This document shows positions 47,045-56,483 of a stretch of 64,000 nt of DNA, piece by piece. The stretch spans positions 868,001 through 932,000 of the forward strand of contig OY762913.1 of the NCBI GenBank assembly GCA_963666535.1, in the 5' to 3' direction. Within the stretch, counting starts at the first letter, position 1. Every line of letters starts with the position of its first letter. The notes under the pieces were generated by a model. The model was not told the DNA's origin, made no database searches, and saw nothing but the letters and a program-made list of their open reading frames with translations. The DNA is from G963666535 sp963666535 (GTDB lineage: Bacteria > Bacillota > Clostridia > Oscillospirales > Oscillospiraceae). A program made the position numbers and the translations under genes.

Positions 47045-49642
47045 ATGATGGACATGCAAAAATTTACACAAAAATCGTTGGCAGCCATCCAAGGGGCGCA
47101 GGACATTGCGCTGGAATATGGCAACCCGCAGGTAGAGCAGGGGCATTTGCTGTGGGCACTGCTGCAGGACGGGGAGGGGCTTGTGCCTCAGCTGCTGACC
47201 AATATGGGGCTGACGCTGCCCAGCTTTGCGGCGGCAGTGAAGGCCGAGGTGGAGAAGCTGCCCCGGGTTTCCGGCGGCAGCCGTGAAGCCGGAAAAGTCT
47301 ACATTACGGCGGAACTGGATCAGGCAATTCAGCGGGCTTTGTCCACAGCACAGAGCATGAAGGACGAGTATGTTTCCGTGGAGCACTTGCTGCTGGGTTT
47401 GCTGGAGGCGGCGGACGGCGCACTAAGACCGCTATTTCACACGTACAACATAAAAAAGGAAGCCGTACTGCAGGCGCTGGCCACGGTGCGGGGAAACCAG
47501 CGCGTGACGTCCGACAATCCGGAGGAGACTTACGACGCGCTGAAAAAATACGGCACTGATCTGGTCGAGCGGGCGAGAGCCAATCAGCTTGACCCAGTGA
47601 TCGGTCGGGACGATGAGATTCGCAACGTAATCCGTATCCTCTCCCGCAAAACAAAGAACAACCCGGTGCTGATCGGTGAGCCCGGCGTGGGGAAAACCGC
47701 CATCGCCGAGGGGCTGGCCCAACGCATTGTCAAGGGGGATGTCCCGGTTTCCCTGAAGAATAAAACGGTGTTTTCGCTGGATATGGGGAGCTTGGTAGCA
47801 GGCGCGAAATACCGCGGTGAATTTGAAGAGCGGCTGAAAGCAGTGCTGACCGAGGTGAAAAAGTCCGAAGGCCGCATCCTCCTCTTTATCGATGAGCTGC
47901 ATACCATTGTTGGTGCGGGCAAGAGCGAGGGCGCGATGGATGCGGGCAACATTCTGAAGCCCATGCTGGCCCGGGGAGAGCTGCACTGCATCGGCGCTAC
48001 GACCCTGAACGAGTACCGCCAGTATATCGAAAAGGACGCAGCGCTGGAGCGCCGGTTTCAGCCCGTTATGGTGGCCGAACCCACGGTGGAGGACACCATT
48101 GCGATTTTGCGCGGACTGAAGGAGCGCTATGAGGTGTTTCACGGCGTAAAGATCCAGGACGGCGCGATCATTGCCGCCGCCACCCTGAGTAACCGCTATA
48201 TCACGGAGCGGTTTCTGCCTGATAAAGCCATTGATTTGGTGGATGAGGCGTGCGCTATGATTCGCACGGAGATGGATTCTATGCCCATTGAGCTGGATGT
48301 CGTTTCCCGCAAGATCATCCAGTATGAGATTGAAGAAGCCGCGCTGAAAAAAGAGACGGATCATGTCTCTCAGGAACATTTAGCCGAAATCCGCAAGGAA
48401 TTGGCCGAGCTGCGGGAGGACTTTAAGGCGAAAAAGACCCAGTGGGAGAATGAGAAGAACGCCATCGGCAAGGTGCAGAAGCTTCGGGAAGAACTGGAGA
48501 GTGCCAACGCCGAAATGGAAAAAGCGGAACGGGAGTACGACTTAAACCGCGCCGCCGAACTGAAATACGGGAAGATTCCGGAACTCAACAAGCAGCTGGA
48601 GGCGGAGGAGGCCATTGCCGCCCAAGGCAAGGCGGCGTCTTTACTGCGGGATAAGGTGACAGAAGAGGAGATTGCCCGCATCATTCAGCGCTGGACAGGA
48701 ATTCCCGTGGCGCGGCTGATGGAAGGGGAGCGGGAAAAGCTTCTGCATCTGGAGGATATCCTTCACAAGCGCGTGGTGGGACAGGAGGAGGCCGTGCGGC
48801 TGGTTTCCGATGCCATCCTGCGCTCCCGTGCTGGGATTGCAGATCCCGATAAACCCATTGGTTCTTTTTTGTTCCTGGGGCCCACCGGCGTGGGTAAAAC
48901 CGAGCTTGCCAAAACGCTTGCCGAGGCGCTGTTTGACAGCGAGAAAAATCTGGTGCGGATTGACATGAGCGAGTATATGGAGAAGTTTTCCGTCTCCCGC
49001 CTCATTGGCGCACCACCCGGCTATGTAGGATATGAAGAGGGGGGCCAGCTAACCGAAGCGGTACGCCGCCAGCCCTATTCCGTGGTGCTGTTTGACGAGG
49101 TGGAAAAGGCCCATCCCGATGTGTTTAATATATTACTGCAGGTATTGGATGATGGTCGTATTACAGATAGTCAAGGGAGAACCGTTGACTTTAAAAACAC
49201 CGTCATTATCCTGACCTCCAATCTTGGCAGTCAGTATCTGCTGGATGGGATTGATCAAAACGGCGAAATTATGGCCCAGGCAAAGGAACAGGTCAGCGAC
49301 CTGCTGAAGCATTCCTTCCGTCCGGAATTTCTCAACCGCTTGGACGAGATTGTGTTCTACAAACCGCTGACGCGGGAGAATATTACGCACATCATCGACC
49401 TGCTGCTGGTTGACCTGAATGGACGGCTTGCGGATAAGGAACTAACGGTGACGCTCACGGAGGCGGCAAAGCGCTATGTGATCGACAGTGCCTATGACCC
49501 CATCTATGGTGCGCGCCCGCTCCGCCGATTTGTCCAGCACACGGTGGAAACGGCCATCAGCCGGCGAATTATCGCCGATCAGGTTGCGCCGGGCGACACG
49601 CTGACAGTGGATTACCGCAACGGTGAATTGGTCGTGGGGTAA
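47045..49642 (+). CDS. clpB: ATP-dependent disaggregase ClpB
   Basis: 865 aa. Clp N domain (~1-150), first AAA+ module with GEPGVGKTAIAEG, the helical M domain (~400-520, which separates ClpB from ClpC/ClpA), and second AAA+ module with GPTGVGKTELAKTL. There is no ClpP-binding tripeptide loop evident. Rescues aggregated proteins with DnaK. AAAGGAGG lies six bases before ATG 47045 (ATG 47048 is equally possible). Single gene behind a CIRCE operator. Confidence 0.96.
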   Translation: MMDMQKFTQKSLAAIQGAQDIALEYGNPQVEQGHLLWALLQDGEGLVPQLLTNMGLTLPSFAAAVKAEVEKLPRVSGGSREAGKVYITAELDQAIQRALSTAQSMKDEYVSVEHLLLGLLEAADGALRPLFHTYNIKKEAVLQALATVRGNQRVTSDNPEETYDALKKYGTDLVERARANQLDPVIGRDDEIRNVIRILSRKTKNNPVLIGEPGVGKTAIAEGLAQRIVKGDVPVSLKNKTVFSLDMGSLVAGAKYRGEFEERLKAVLTEVKKSEGRILLFIDELHTIVGAGKSEGAMDAGNILKPMLARGELHCIGATTLNEYRQYIEKDAALERRFQPVMVAEPTVEDTIAILRGLKERYEVFHGVKIQDGAIIAAATLSNRYITERFLPDKAIDLVDEACAMIRTEMDSMPIELDVVSRKIIQYEIEEAALKKETDHVSQEHLAEIRKELAELREDFKAKKTQWENEKNAIGKVQKLREELESANAEMEKAEREYDLNRAAELKYGKIPELNKQLEAEEAIAAQGKAASLLRDKVTEEEIARIIQRWTGIPVARLMEGEREKLLHLEDILHKRVVGQEEAVRLVSDAILRSRAGIADPDKPIGSFLFLGPTGVGKTELAKTLAEALFDSEKNLVRIDMSEYMEKFSVSRLIGAPPGYVGYEEGGQLTEAVRRQPYSVVLFDEVEKAHPDVFNILLQVLDDGRITDSQGRTVDFKNTVIILTSNLGSQYLLDGIDQNGEIMAQAKEQVSDLLKHSFRPEFLNRLDEIVFYKPLTRENITHIIDLLLVDLNGRLADKELTVTLTEAAKRYVIDSAYDPIYGARPLRRFVQHTVETAISRRIIADQVAPGDTLTVDYRNGELVVG

Positions 49643-49651
49643 CGAGGAAAA

Positions 49652-49696
49652 CCATAAAAGCAGCCCCGAAGCATAGCTCCGGGGCTGCTTTTATGG
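49652..49696 (+). terminator. Terminator of clpB
   Basis: CCATAAAAGCAGCCCCG and its complement CGGGGCTGCTTTTATGG. Confidence 0.9.
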
Positions 49697-50430
49697 TGAG
49701 CCTTTGGAACAATCACCTCTGCGGCAAGTTTGGAAATTGTTTCGTGGATGAAATCAGCATTTTGGGGGTTTTTGACTACCTGACGGAGCTTTATTATACA
49801 GAGGGCCGGGCCTGCCGTTATGTCGAATCCTTTTTTAAATATTTATTTTTTGGCAAGCATATTCCTGTCATTATCTTGATGTGGATACCTACAACAAACT
49901 CTGCGTAAATAGGGATACCAAAATCAGCATACCAAGAATGAAGACCGATGATGATATCGACATCGTGTCATTCAGCAAAGAGTAACTTGCTCTTCTGGAT
50001 GGTTATTTGATCAGGTGGATAACGGTCTGACGGCGGGCGGGATCGTGGAAAAGAGTACCGCCAGCAGACTGGGTATCTCCCTCACCGGCGGAAACAGCGC
50101 CGGGAAGAGTAACTGACGCTGTTACTGCACCACCTCAGGACAATGTGTTGATGCCCTGAGGTGATAGAGACTATTTAATGTCCACTGAACAAATGCGATT
50201 TTCGTATCGCATTCGCCAAAAGGACAGAAACTGTCCTTTTGGGCTACAAAACAGTTCCGTTTTGCGGCTTTAGATACATTGATGCCTGCCTGTTTGGATT
50301 TGCAGAAACACGCTATAAATTCAATGTGCAAGGTTTTTTTCTGAAATCAGCCAAAACCCTTATGAACAAAACAAAAACAAATTTGAAGCATTGATATGAT
50401 TAGGCTTTTGTTTTGTTCAGCAGATATTAT
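49697..50430 (+). other. Gene-poor region with remnant-like short frames
   Basis: No intact gene in ~730 bases. Separate short frames look protein-like: one around 49870-49985 ending TKISIPRMKTDDDIDIVSFSKE then stop, and one around 49990-50114 reading DNGLTAGGIVEKSTASRLG and ending GGNSAGKSN then stop. They have no starts or ribosome sites. They may be debris of an accessory or mobile element. The 71-codon frame at 49693-49908 begins inside the clpB terminator. Confidence 0.4.
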
Positions 50431-51075
50431 TTAAAGCCGACAGCAATTGACGCAATCCGTATATTTTTGGTCAGCAATCTGCCAATTTACCGTATGGAAC
50501 CAGTCGCCGATGTATTCGGCGCGTTTGTTATAATGCTTGAGATAGTAAGCATGCTCCCACACGTCAATGGTCATGACCGGGTACAGCCTCAATGTCAGCG
50601 GCGTATCCTGATTTCCGGTTGTGACAATCTTGAGACGGCCGCATCTGTCGGCGACCAGCCAAGCGTATCCAGACCCGAACACTGACAGTGCCGCAGTTTT
50701 AAACTGATCGACAAACGTATCAAACCCACCATAGGTCAAATCAATCGCATCCCCTAGCGCGCCCGCTGGAAACTGATCAAAACACGGACTCATCCCATCA
50801 AAGTAAAACCGGTGATTATACACGCCGCCGGCATTTCGGGCGACGGGCGTACCGATCGCTTCCGGCAGTCTTCCGGCAATGCATATCAGCTGTTCCAGCG
50901 TGAGGCATTGCAGACGTGGATGGTCTGTCAAAGCGGTATTTAAATTGTCAATATAGGTTTGTAAATGCCGATCGTGATGCAGCATCATTGTCTGTGCGTC
51001 GATGTACGGCTCCAGTGCGTTGTAGCTGTACGGCAATGGTGTGTTTTCGAATAAATAGTGATCTGTCAAGTTCAA
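50431..51075 (-). CDS. sodA: Superoxide dismutase, Fe/Mn type
   Basis: 214 aa. Converts superoxide to oxygen and hydrogen peroxide. Metal ligands are His in MLHHDRHLQTYIDNLN, His in GGVYNHRFYF, and Asp/His in TIDVWEHAYYLKHYNKR. The Gly-rich GYAWLVAD segment is also typical. Fe or Mn preference cannot be decided. Start is a TTG: 51075, or 51069, which has better spacing from AAGGGGGG. An oxygen-defence gene in an otherwise anaerobic-looking genome. Confidence 0.9.
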   Translation of the reverse strand: MNLTDHYLFENTPLPYSYNALEPYIDAQTMMLHHDRHLQTYIDNLNTALTDHPRLQCLTLEQLICIAGRLPEAIGTPVARNAGGVYNHRFYFDGMSPCFDQFPAGALGDAIDLTYGGFDTFVDQFKTAALSVFGSGYAWLVADRCGRLKIVTTGNQDTPLTLRLYPVMTIDVWEHAYYLKHYNKRAEYIGDWFHTVNWQIADQKYTDCVNCCRL

Positions 51076-51280
51076 TCCCCCCTTAACCAGACTATGAGCT
51101 GGACGTGGAAACGTGACGGCAAAGGGGCGAGTTATTGACTTTCGGTGTCATGCGGCATAAAATCAGGTACGACAATTCACACATTGACTCTGGCACATAC
51201 CCCGATTGGCCAAGCCGATCAGATTTTTTGGTTGGGGGGCATCGTGGAACGGCCAAGACTGCACAGGAGGGAAATTCACC

Positions 51281-52042
51281 ATGAAAGTCGCGATTATTAC
51301 GGGCGCATCCTCGGGCCTGGGACGTACCTTTGCCGCGGAAATTGACCGGCGGGGCCTTGTGGACGAGATATGGGCCGTGGCTCGGCGGGAGAACCGCTTG
51401 GACGAGCTGGCCGCAAGCCTGCACACGCCGGTACGGAAAATAACGCTGGATCTTGCCCAGGGGGACAGTACGGCGGTGATTGCCAGCCTTCTTGCCGAAG
51501 AGCTGCCGGATGTGCGTGTGCTGGTCAACGCGGCAGGGTTCGGCAAGATCGGCAATTACTCCGATTTGACACAGGCGGAAAACGACGGCATGATTGACGT
51601 TAACATCCGCGCGCTGGTCAATGTAACAGTGGCAGTGCTGCCTTATATGAGCCGGGGCGGCCGTCTGTTCCAAATCGCCTCCAGCGCGTCGTTTCAGCCA
51701 CTGCCCGGCTTGAACGTATATGCGGCCTCCAAGGCATTTGTTCTGCGCTACACCCGCGCCCTGCGGTGGGAACTGCATGGCAGGGGCATTCTTGTCACGG
51801 CGGTGTGTCCCGGATGGATCAAGACAGAGTTCATTTCGGTGGCACAGGATACAAAAAACCGCCGGGCTGTGCGTAAATTTCCCCTTATGCTGAAGCCGGA
51901 AACTGTTGTGAAGGCATCTTTTGCGGCCAACAGCGCGCATCTTGCCGTTGCCACCTGTGCGCCCCATACGCTGATCCAGCGTTTGGGGACAAAGATTGTT
52001 CCGGACTGGGTTTCTATGGCGTTTTGGGGATTGGTCCGCTAA
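51281..52042 (+). CDS. Short-chain dehydrogenase/reductase
   Basis: 253 aa Rossmann fold. Cofactor loop TGASSGLGRTF at residues ~8-18, NAAG-like VLVNAAGFGKIG, catalytic Ser in IASSAS and the YAASKAF Tyr/Lys pair. Substrate unknown; resembles the DltE/YqjQ-like group of uncharacterised SDRs. ATG 51281 has AGGAGGG upstream; longer in-frame starts are unlikely. Confidence 0.9.
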   Translation: MKVAIITGASSGLGRTFAAEIDRRGLVDEIWAVARRENRLDELAASLHTPVRKITLDLAQGDSTAVIASLLAEELPDVRVLVNAAGFGKIGNYSDLTQAENDGMIDVNIRALVNVTVAVLPYMSRGGRLFQIASSASFQPLPGLNVYAASKAFVLRYTRALRWELHGRGILVTAVCPGWIKTEFISVAQDTKNRRAVRKFPLMLKPETVVKASFAANSAHLAVATCAPHTLIQRLGTKIVPDWVSMAFWGLVR

Positions 52043-52053
52043 AGGAATTTCAA

Positions 52054-52100
52054 GAAAAAGAAAGGCAGACATCCAAATTATGGTGTCTGCCTTTCTTTTT
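52054..52100. terminator. Bidirectional terminator
   Basis: AAAAAGAAAGGCAGACA with TGTCTGCCTTTCTTTTT between convergent SDR and yeiH genes. Confidence 0.9.
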
Positions 52101-52127
52101 ATATCGTTTCTGTGGCGGCTTGTCCCA

Positions 52128-53141
52128 TTACCAGATGCGCAGAACCTGCTGCATCCCCAAACTGACGCAAGCAATGAGAACCCAGCAGCAAAAACCCATC
52201 AGCAGTGGTTTTCCACCGGTTTTGACCAGCTTCACCGGATCGGTGTTCAGCCCAATGGCGCCCATGGCCATTATAATGAAAAATTTACTGAGGGCTTTCA
52301 TGGGCGAAGTCACAGCTATGGGAAGAGAAAACACCGTGGTGATCACCGCTGCCAACAGGAAGAAGAGGATGAAAAACGGAAACACTTTTTTAAAATCGAC
52401 ACGGGTCCCATCTCCTCCGGATTTTCTGGCTTTTACTGTGCGGTAAAGTGCAAGCGCCAGCGTGATCGGGATAATGCCCAGCGTCCGCGTAAGCTTGACG
52501 ATAATGGCGTCATCCAGGGTGCTGCTGCCGTGGATGCCGTCCCATGCCGCCGCCGCCGCTGTGACGGAGGAGGTATCGTTGATTGCGGTACCTGCAAACA
52601 GCCCAAACCCTTCATTAGAAAGGCCCAGCAAACCGCCCAGCGTAGGAAAGATCAGCGCTGCCAATATGTTAAACAGGAAAATGACCGAAATGGATTGGGC
52701 GATTTCATCGTCATCCGCGTCGATGACTGGGGCTGTGGCAGAGATAGCGGAACCTCCGCAGATGGAGGAGCCAACGCCGATCAGCACCGAGATTTTCCCC
52801 GGAATTCTCATGACCTTGCACAAAAGGAAGGCTGTGATCAGGGACGTGGAGATGGTTGCGATAATGATGGGTAGCGACTGCCTTCCTTTTGCCAGTATGT
52901 CAGTCAAATTCATGCCGAAGCCAAGCAGGATGACGGCATACTGCAAAATTTTTTTGGAGGTAAATGCGATGCCTGCCTGATATTTTCCTCGATTTAACGG
53001 CAGCTGAGCGATGGCCATTCCCATAAGAATGGCGAACACCGGCCCGCCGATGACGGGCAGGAGAGTGCCCAATAAGTAGGCTGGTGCAGCGATGCAAAGG
53101 CACAGGAGCATGCCCCGTCCCTTTTCCGTGATCCATGTCAT
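52128..53141 (-). CDS. yeiH: YeiH family putative sulfate exporter
   Basis: 337 aa, about ten membrane helices, UPF0324. Seen: LPVIGGPVFAILMGMAIA, ILQYAVILLGFGMNL, VGVGSSICGGSAISATAPVIDADDDEIAQSIS and TAINDTSSVTAAAAAW, all signature segments. Sulfate export is suggested for the family but not proven here. GAGGG before ATG. Divergent from a LysR gene, the usual CysL/YeiE-type arrangement. Confidence 0.92.
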   Translation of the reverse strand: MTWITEKGRGMLLCLCIAAPAYLLGTLLPVIGGPVFAILMGMAIAQLPLNRGKYQAGIAFTSKKILQYAVILLGFGMNLTDILAKGRQSLPIIIATISTSLITAFLLCKVMRIPGKISVLIGVGSSICGGSAISATAPVIDADDDEIAQSISVIFLFNILAALIFPTLGGLLGLSNEGFGLFAGTAINDTSSVTAAAAAWDGIHGSSTLDDAIIVKLTRTLGIIPITLALALYRTVKARKSGGDGTRVDFKKVFPFFILFFLLAAVITTVFSLPIAVTSPMKALSKFFIIMAMGAIGLNTDPVKLVKTGGKPLLMGFCCWVLIACVSLGMQQVLRIW

Positions 53142-53202
53142 ATGAGTTACGCCCTCTTTGCTGTTTTTTTCAGTTTACCCCTTCACAGCCAAAAAAGAAA
53201 AT

Positions 53203-53239
53203 GATAAATCTTTATTTATCTATAAATTTGGGTTATAAT
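53203..53239. promoter_or_regulatory. Operator-like dyad and -10 between yeiH and LysR
   Basis: GATAAA-N6-TTTATC (53203-53220) is a dyad of the LysR-site type. TATAAT (53234-53239) is the probable -10 of the LysR gene. Confidence 0.55.
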
Positions 53240-53298
53240 TAATTTCTGCCGAACAACCTTGGGCTGGCAGGGACTTGTGATTGAAACGGAGGGCGCTT

Positions 53299-54186
53299 AT
53301 GCAGGATTTTCGAATGGAGACCTTCCTTGCGGTGTGCCGTACGATGAATTACACCCGAGCGGCGGAGGAGCTGAATCTGACGCAGCCGGCCGTGTCTCAG
53401 CACATTCGCTATTTGGAACGCTTTTACGGGGCGCGGCTGTTTGCATATGGGGGGAAAAAGCTTTCGTTGACCGAGCAGGGGAAGCTTTTGCGCAGTGCGG
53501 CGTTATCCATCGCCCACGATCAGCGCAGTCTGCGGGACAAAATGGCGGCGGCGGGAGCACGCCGGCTGAACTTCGGCGTGACGCTGACCGCGGGGGAATA
53601 TTTGGCCGTGCCGCCGGTAGCACGCTATCTCAAGGAAAACCCCCGCGCCGGACTGCGGATGGTGGTGGCGGACACCGATGCCCTGCTGGAACACCTGGAT
53701 CGGGGCGAAATTGACTTTGCACTGGTAGAGGGCTTTTTTGACAAACAGGAATACGACTGCCTTGTTTACCGCACCGAGCGATTTTTTCCGGTTTGCGGCG
53801 CAACGTATCAATTTGAAGATGAGCCATGCACGCTGGAGGCGCTGCTGTCCCAACGGCTTCTCTTGCGGGAACCCGGTTCCGGAACCCGTGCTGTGCTGGA
53901 GCACGCACTGGCGGCCCGGAATCTGACGGTATACGATTTCCCGCTCCGCACGGAGATTGCCAGCATCAATATTATCAAGGCGTTGGCGGAGGAAAACTGC
54001 GGCATTGCTTTTTTGTACGAGGCTGCGGTGGCAGCTGAATTGAAGAAAGGAACCCTGCGCCGCATTGCGCTGGACGACTGGAACGTCAGTCATGAGATGA
54101 CCTTCCTCTGGCGCACGGGCAGTCTGTTTGCCCAAGAGTATCAGGCTGTTTTCCATGATTGGCGCCAAAGCCAGCCAACTGTGTGA
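53299..54186 (+). CDS. LysR family regulator beside yeiH
   Basis: 295 aa. Winged helix at the N terminus (FLAVCRTMNYTRAAEELNLTQPAVSQHIRYLE, in pattern), effector domain ~90-290. Start ATG 53299 with GGAGGG six bases upstream; the in-frame TTG 53281 lacks a site. The position opposite yeiH suggests it regulates that exporter, as in the YeiE/CysL group. Confidence 0.9.
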   Translation: MQDFRMETFLAVCRTMNYTRAAEELNLTQPAVSQHIRYLERFYGARLFAYGGKKLSLTEQGKLLRSAALSIAHDQRSLRDKMAAAGARRLNFGVTLTAGEYLAVPPVARYLKENPRAGLRMVVADTDALLEHLDRGEIDFALVEGFFDKQEYDCLVYRTERFFPVCGATYQFEDEPCTLEALLSQRLLLREPGSGTRAVLEHALAARNLTVYDFPLRTEIASINIIKALAEENCGIAFLYEAAVAAELKKGTLRRIALDDWNVSHEMTFLWRTGSLFAQEYQAVFHDWRQSQPTV

Positions 54187-54377
54187 TGGCCGATGCGGGT
54201 GGGATTTCTCGCAGTTAGAAACGGTTCGTGCTGTGTCACGTTGGGCGTTACCAAAGAGAGCTGCAAAAATGAAAAAAAGAATACCAAATTCTTTGGGATT
54301 ATGATATGATGTTTTGGATTAATACACTGCGCTGTATGGCGTGAGAAATGCACCCGAAAAGGCGGTGAAACCACATC

Positions 54378-55724
54378 ATGAAACGAATGCTGACGCTCGT
54401 GCTGCTGGCAATGTCTATGACATTGCTGCTGACGGGCTGCTATTTTAAATCCATTGACGATCTGTATACGCTTCCCGAGGCACCCGAGGCCTATCAGTAT
54501 CTGCAAAATGCGCTGGAAGAAGTGCAGCAGCAGTTGGGCACCCAATATTCCACCACGGTGGAATATGCCGTCCCCCTATCCGGTGAGAACACACAGACGG
54601 TGCAGTTGCTGGATCTGAACGACTCCGGCACGAAAGACTTTGCGGTAGCCTTTTTCCGGGTCAGTGGTGCGGAAAACCCGTTGAAAATTTATATCTTCCG
54701 CCAGCAGCCAGACGAGACATATGAGGTTTATGCGGTGATTGAGGGCGACGGATCTGCCATTACGTCCATCGCGTATGCGGATTTGGATGGCGTTGGCAGT
54801 AAGGAGATTATCGTCAGCTGGCAGATCAGCGATGGCGTCCATTTCCTTGCCGCCTATTCGGTTGGGTTAAACACCGCGTCCGAGCTGCTTATGACCAACT
54901 ATACCGGGTATCAGATTTCAGATATTGACCGGGATGGCCAGGCGGAGATCCTCGTCGTTCAGACCGATGCCGCTAACGACGAAAATGGAGTGGAATACTA
55001 CGATTATAGTGACAGTGACGATGAATTGACGGTCAAAAACACCGCGCCGGTCTCCGCCGGGGTGGAGACGGTGAACAAACAGACCATCGGTTATCTTCAG
55101 GATATGATCCCCGCGCTTTTTGTGACCTGGACCATGGAAGACGGAAGTCTGGTCACGGATATTTTTGCGTGCCGGAATGGACTGCTTACCAATATTACGC
55201 TGGATGACACAGGCATCAGCAGGAGCACAAGGCGAAGCAAAGAGGTCTATGGCACCGACATCAATAACGACTCGATTATGGAGATGCCAGAACTCAAAAG
55301 CCTGCCGGATTACGGGGCGGAGAGCGAAAACTTTTATGCCATCACATGGGTGCAGTATAGCGTGGCTGGTCAAAAAACACCGATTTACACCACCTACTAC
55401 AACGATAAGGATGGTTGGTATCTTATTCTGCCCGACGAATGGCTGGAATCGCTGTCCGTCACCCGCACCGACAACGTGACGCTGGGCGAACGTTCCATCA
55501 CCTTCTATCACATCGATGGCAGTTCCGGTGAGCCGGAGGCGTTCCTTACCATCTATAAGCTCACCGGCACCAACCGAAGCGTGAGGGCTAAACGAGGGGA
55601 ACGGTTTGTTCTCATGGAAGAGAGCAGCACGATTTATGCCGCAGAGTTTACTGGCACTTGGGACTGCGGGCTGAATAACGACACGCTGCTCGAGCAGTTT
55701 AAGTTCATCAAAACCGAGTGGTGA
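54378..55724 (+). CDS. Lipoprotein encoded with a two-component system
   Basis: 448 aa. Signal peptide with lipobox LLLTGC (Cys ~21). The rest looks extracytoplasmic and beta-rich, with several Asp-rich loops (DLNDSGTKDFA, DLDGVGSKEI, DIDRDGQAEI, DINNDSIMEM) that resemble calcium-binding VCBS/FG-GAP repeats spaced through the protein. The stop lies 12 bases before the response regulator. The first gene of a lipoprotein-regulator-kinase operon, so it may be a sensor accessory. Name and ligand unknown. Confidence 0.85.
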   Translation: MKRMLTLVLLAMSMTLLLTGCYFKSIDDLYTLPEAPEAYQYLQNALEEVQQQLGTQYSTTVEYAVPLSGENTQTVQLLDLNDSGTKDFAVAFFRVSGAENPLKIYIFRQQPDETYEVYAVIEGDGSAITSIAYADLDGVGSKEIIVSWQISDGVHFLAAYSVGLNTASELLMTNYTGYQISDIDRDGQAEILVVQTDAANDENGVEYYDYSDSDDELTVKNTAPVSAGVETVNKQTIGYLQDMIPALFVTWTMEDGSLVTDIFACRNGLLTNITLDDTGISRSTRRSKEVYGTDINNDSIMEMPELKSLPDYGAESENFYAITWVQYSVAGQKTPIYTTYYNDKDGWYLILPDEWLESLSVTRTDNVTLGERSITFYHIDGSSGEPEAFLTIYKLTGTNRSVRAKRGERFVLMEESSTIYAAEFTGTWDCGLNNDTLLEQFKFIKTEW

Positions 55725-55736
55725 AGGAGGAAATTC

Positions 55737-56423
55737 ATGAAAAAGGTTTTGGTTCTGGAGGACGAAGAAAACATTCGAAGTTTCGTGGTGATCAATCTTA
55801 AGCGCGCAGGCTACGAGGCAATTGAGGCCAGCACGGGAGAGGAAGCGATTGCGCAGCTCAAACGCAATTCCGACATCAAGGTCGCGCTTCTGGATATTAT
55901 GCTTCCAGATATTGACGGCTTCGAGGTTTGCCGCCGTATCCGCGCCACAGATAATAAGATTGGTATTATTATGCTCACGGCCCGCACGCAGGAAATGGAT
56001 AAGGTCACCGGGCTGATGACCGGGGCCGACGACTATATGACAAAGCCTTTTTCTCCTGCGGAGTTGACCGCTCGTATCGACGCGCTGTTCCGCCGGGTGG
56101 GCGGTGACGCAACCGATAGTGACGGCGAGATTCGGCATGATCCATTTCTGCTCAACACCCGCAACCGGACGCTGGAAAAAAGTGGGCAGCGCGTCAAGCT
56201 TACTCAGGTGGAATATTCCATCATGAAGCTGTTTATGGAAAACCCGGGAAAGGCCCTTTCCCGAGAAGAGGTGCTGGACGCCGTTTGGGGAAAAGAGTAT
56301 TTCGGTGAGCTGAAAATCGTGGATGTTAACGTTCGTCGTCTTCGCATTAAGATTGAGGATGACGCCACAAACCCGGCCTATATCACCACGGTGTGGGGAT
56401 ACGGCTACAAGTGGGGATTTTAA
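55737..56423 (+). CDS. OmpR/PhoB family response regulator
   Basis: 228 aa. Receiver domain (~1-120) with acidic pocket Glu8/Asp9, phosphoacceptor Asp53 (LLDIMLPDIDGFE) and Lys in TKPFSPAEL. C-terminal winged helix (~130-226, SREEVLDAVWGKEYFGELKIVDVNVRRLRIKIE... in pattern). GAAGGAGG ribosome site. Likely phosphorylated by the kinase encoded next. Confidence 0.95.
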   Translation: MKKVLVLEDEENIRSFVVINLKRAGYEAIEASTGEEAIAQLKRNSDIKVALLDIMLPDIDGFEVCRRIRATDNKIGIIMLTARTQEMDKVTGLMTGADDYMTKPFSPAELTARIDALFRRVGGDATDSDGEIRHDPFLLNTRNRTLEKSGQRVKLTQVEYSIMKLFMENPGKALSREEVLDAVWGKEYFGELKIVDVNVRRLRIKIEDDATNPAYITTVWGYGYKWGF

Positions 56424-56483
56424 GGCACGGCAGGCGCTTCGGGCAACCCCCAATTCTCAATATTTTGAAAGGAGGAGATGGCC

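Noticed and set aside
49693..49908. 71-aa ORF after clpB
   Set aside because: Its start lies within the clpB terminator stem and it has no ribosome site.
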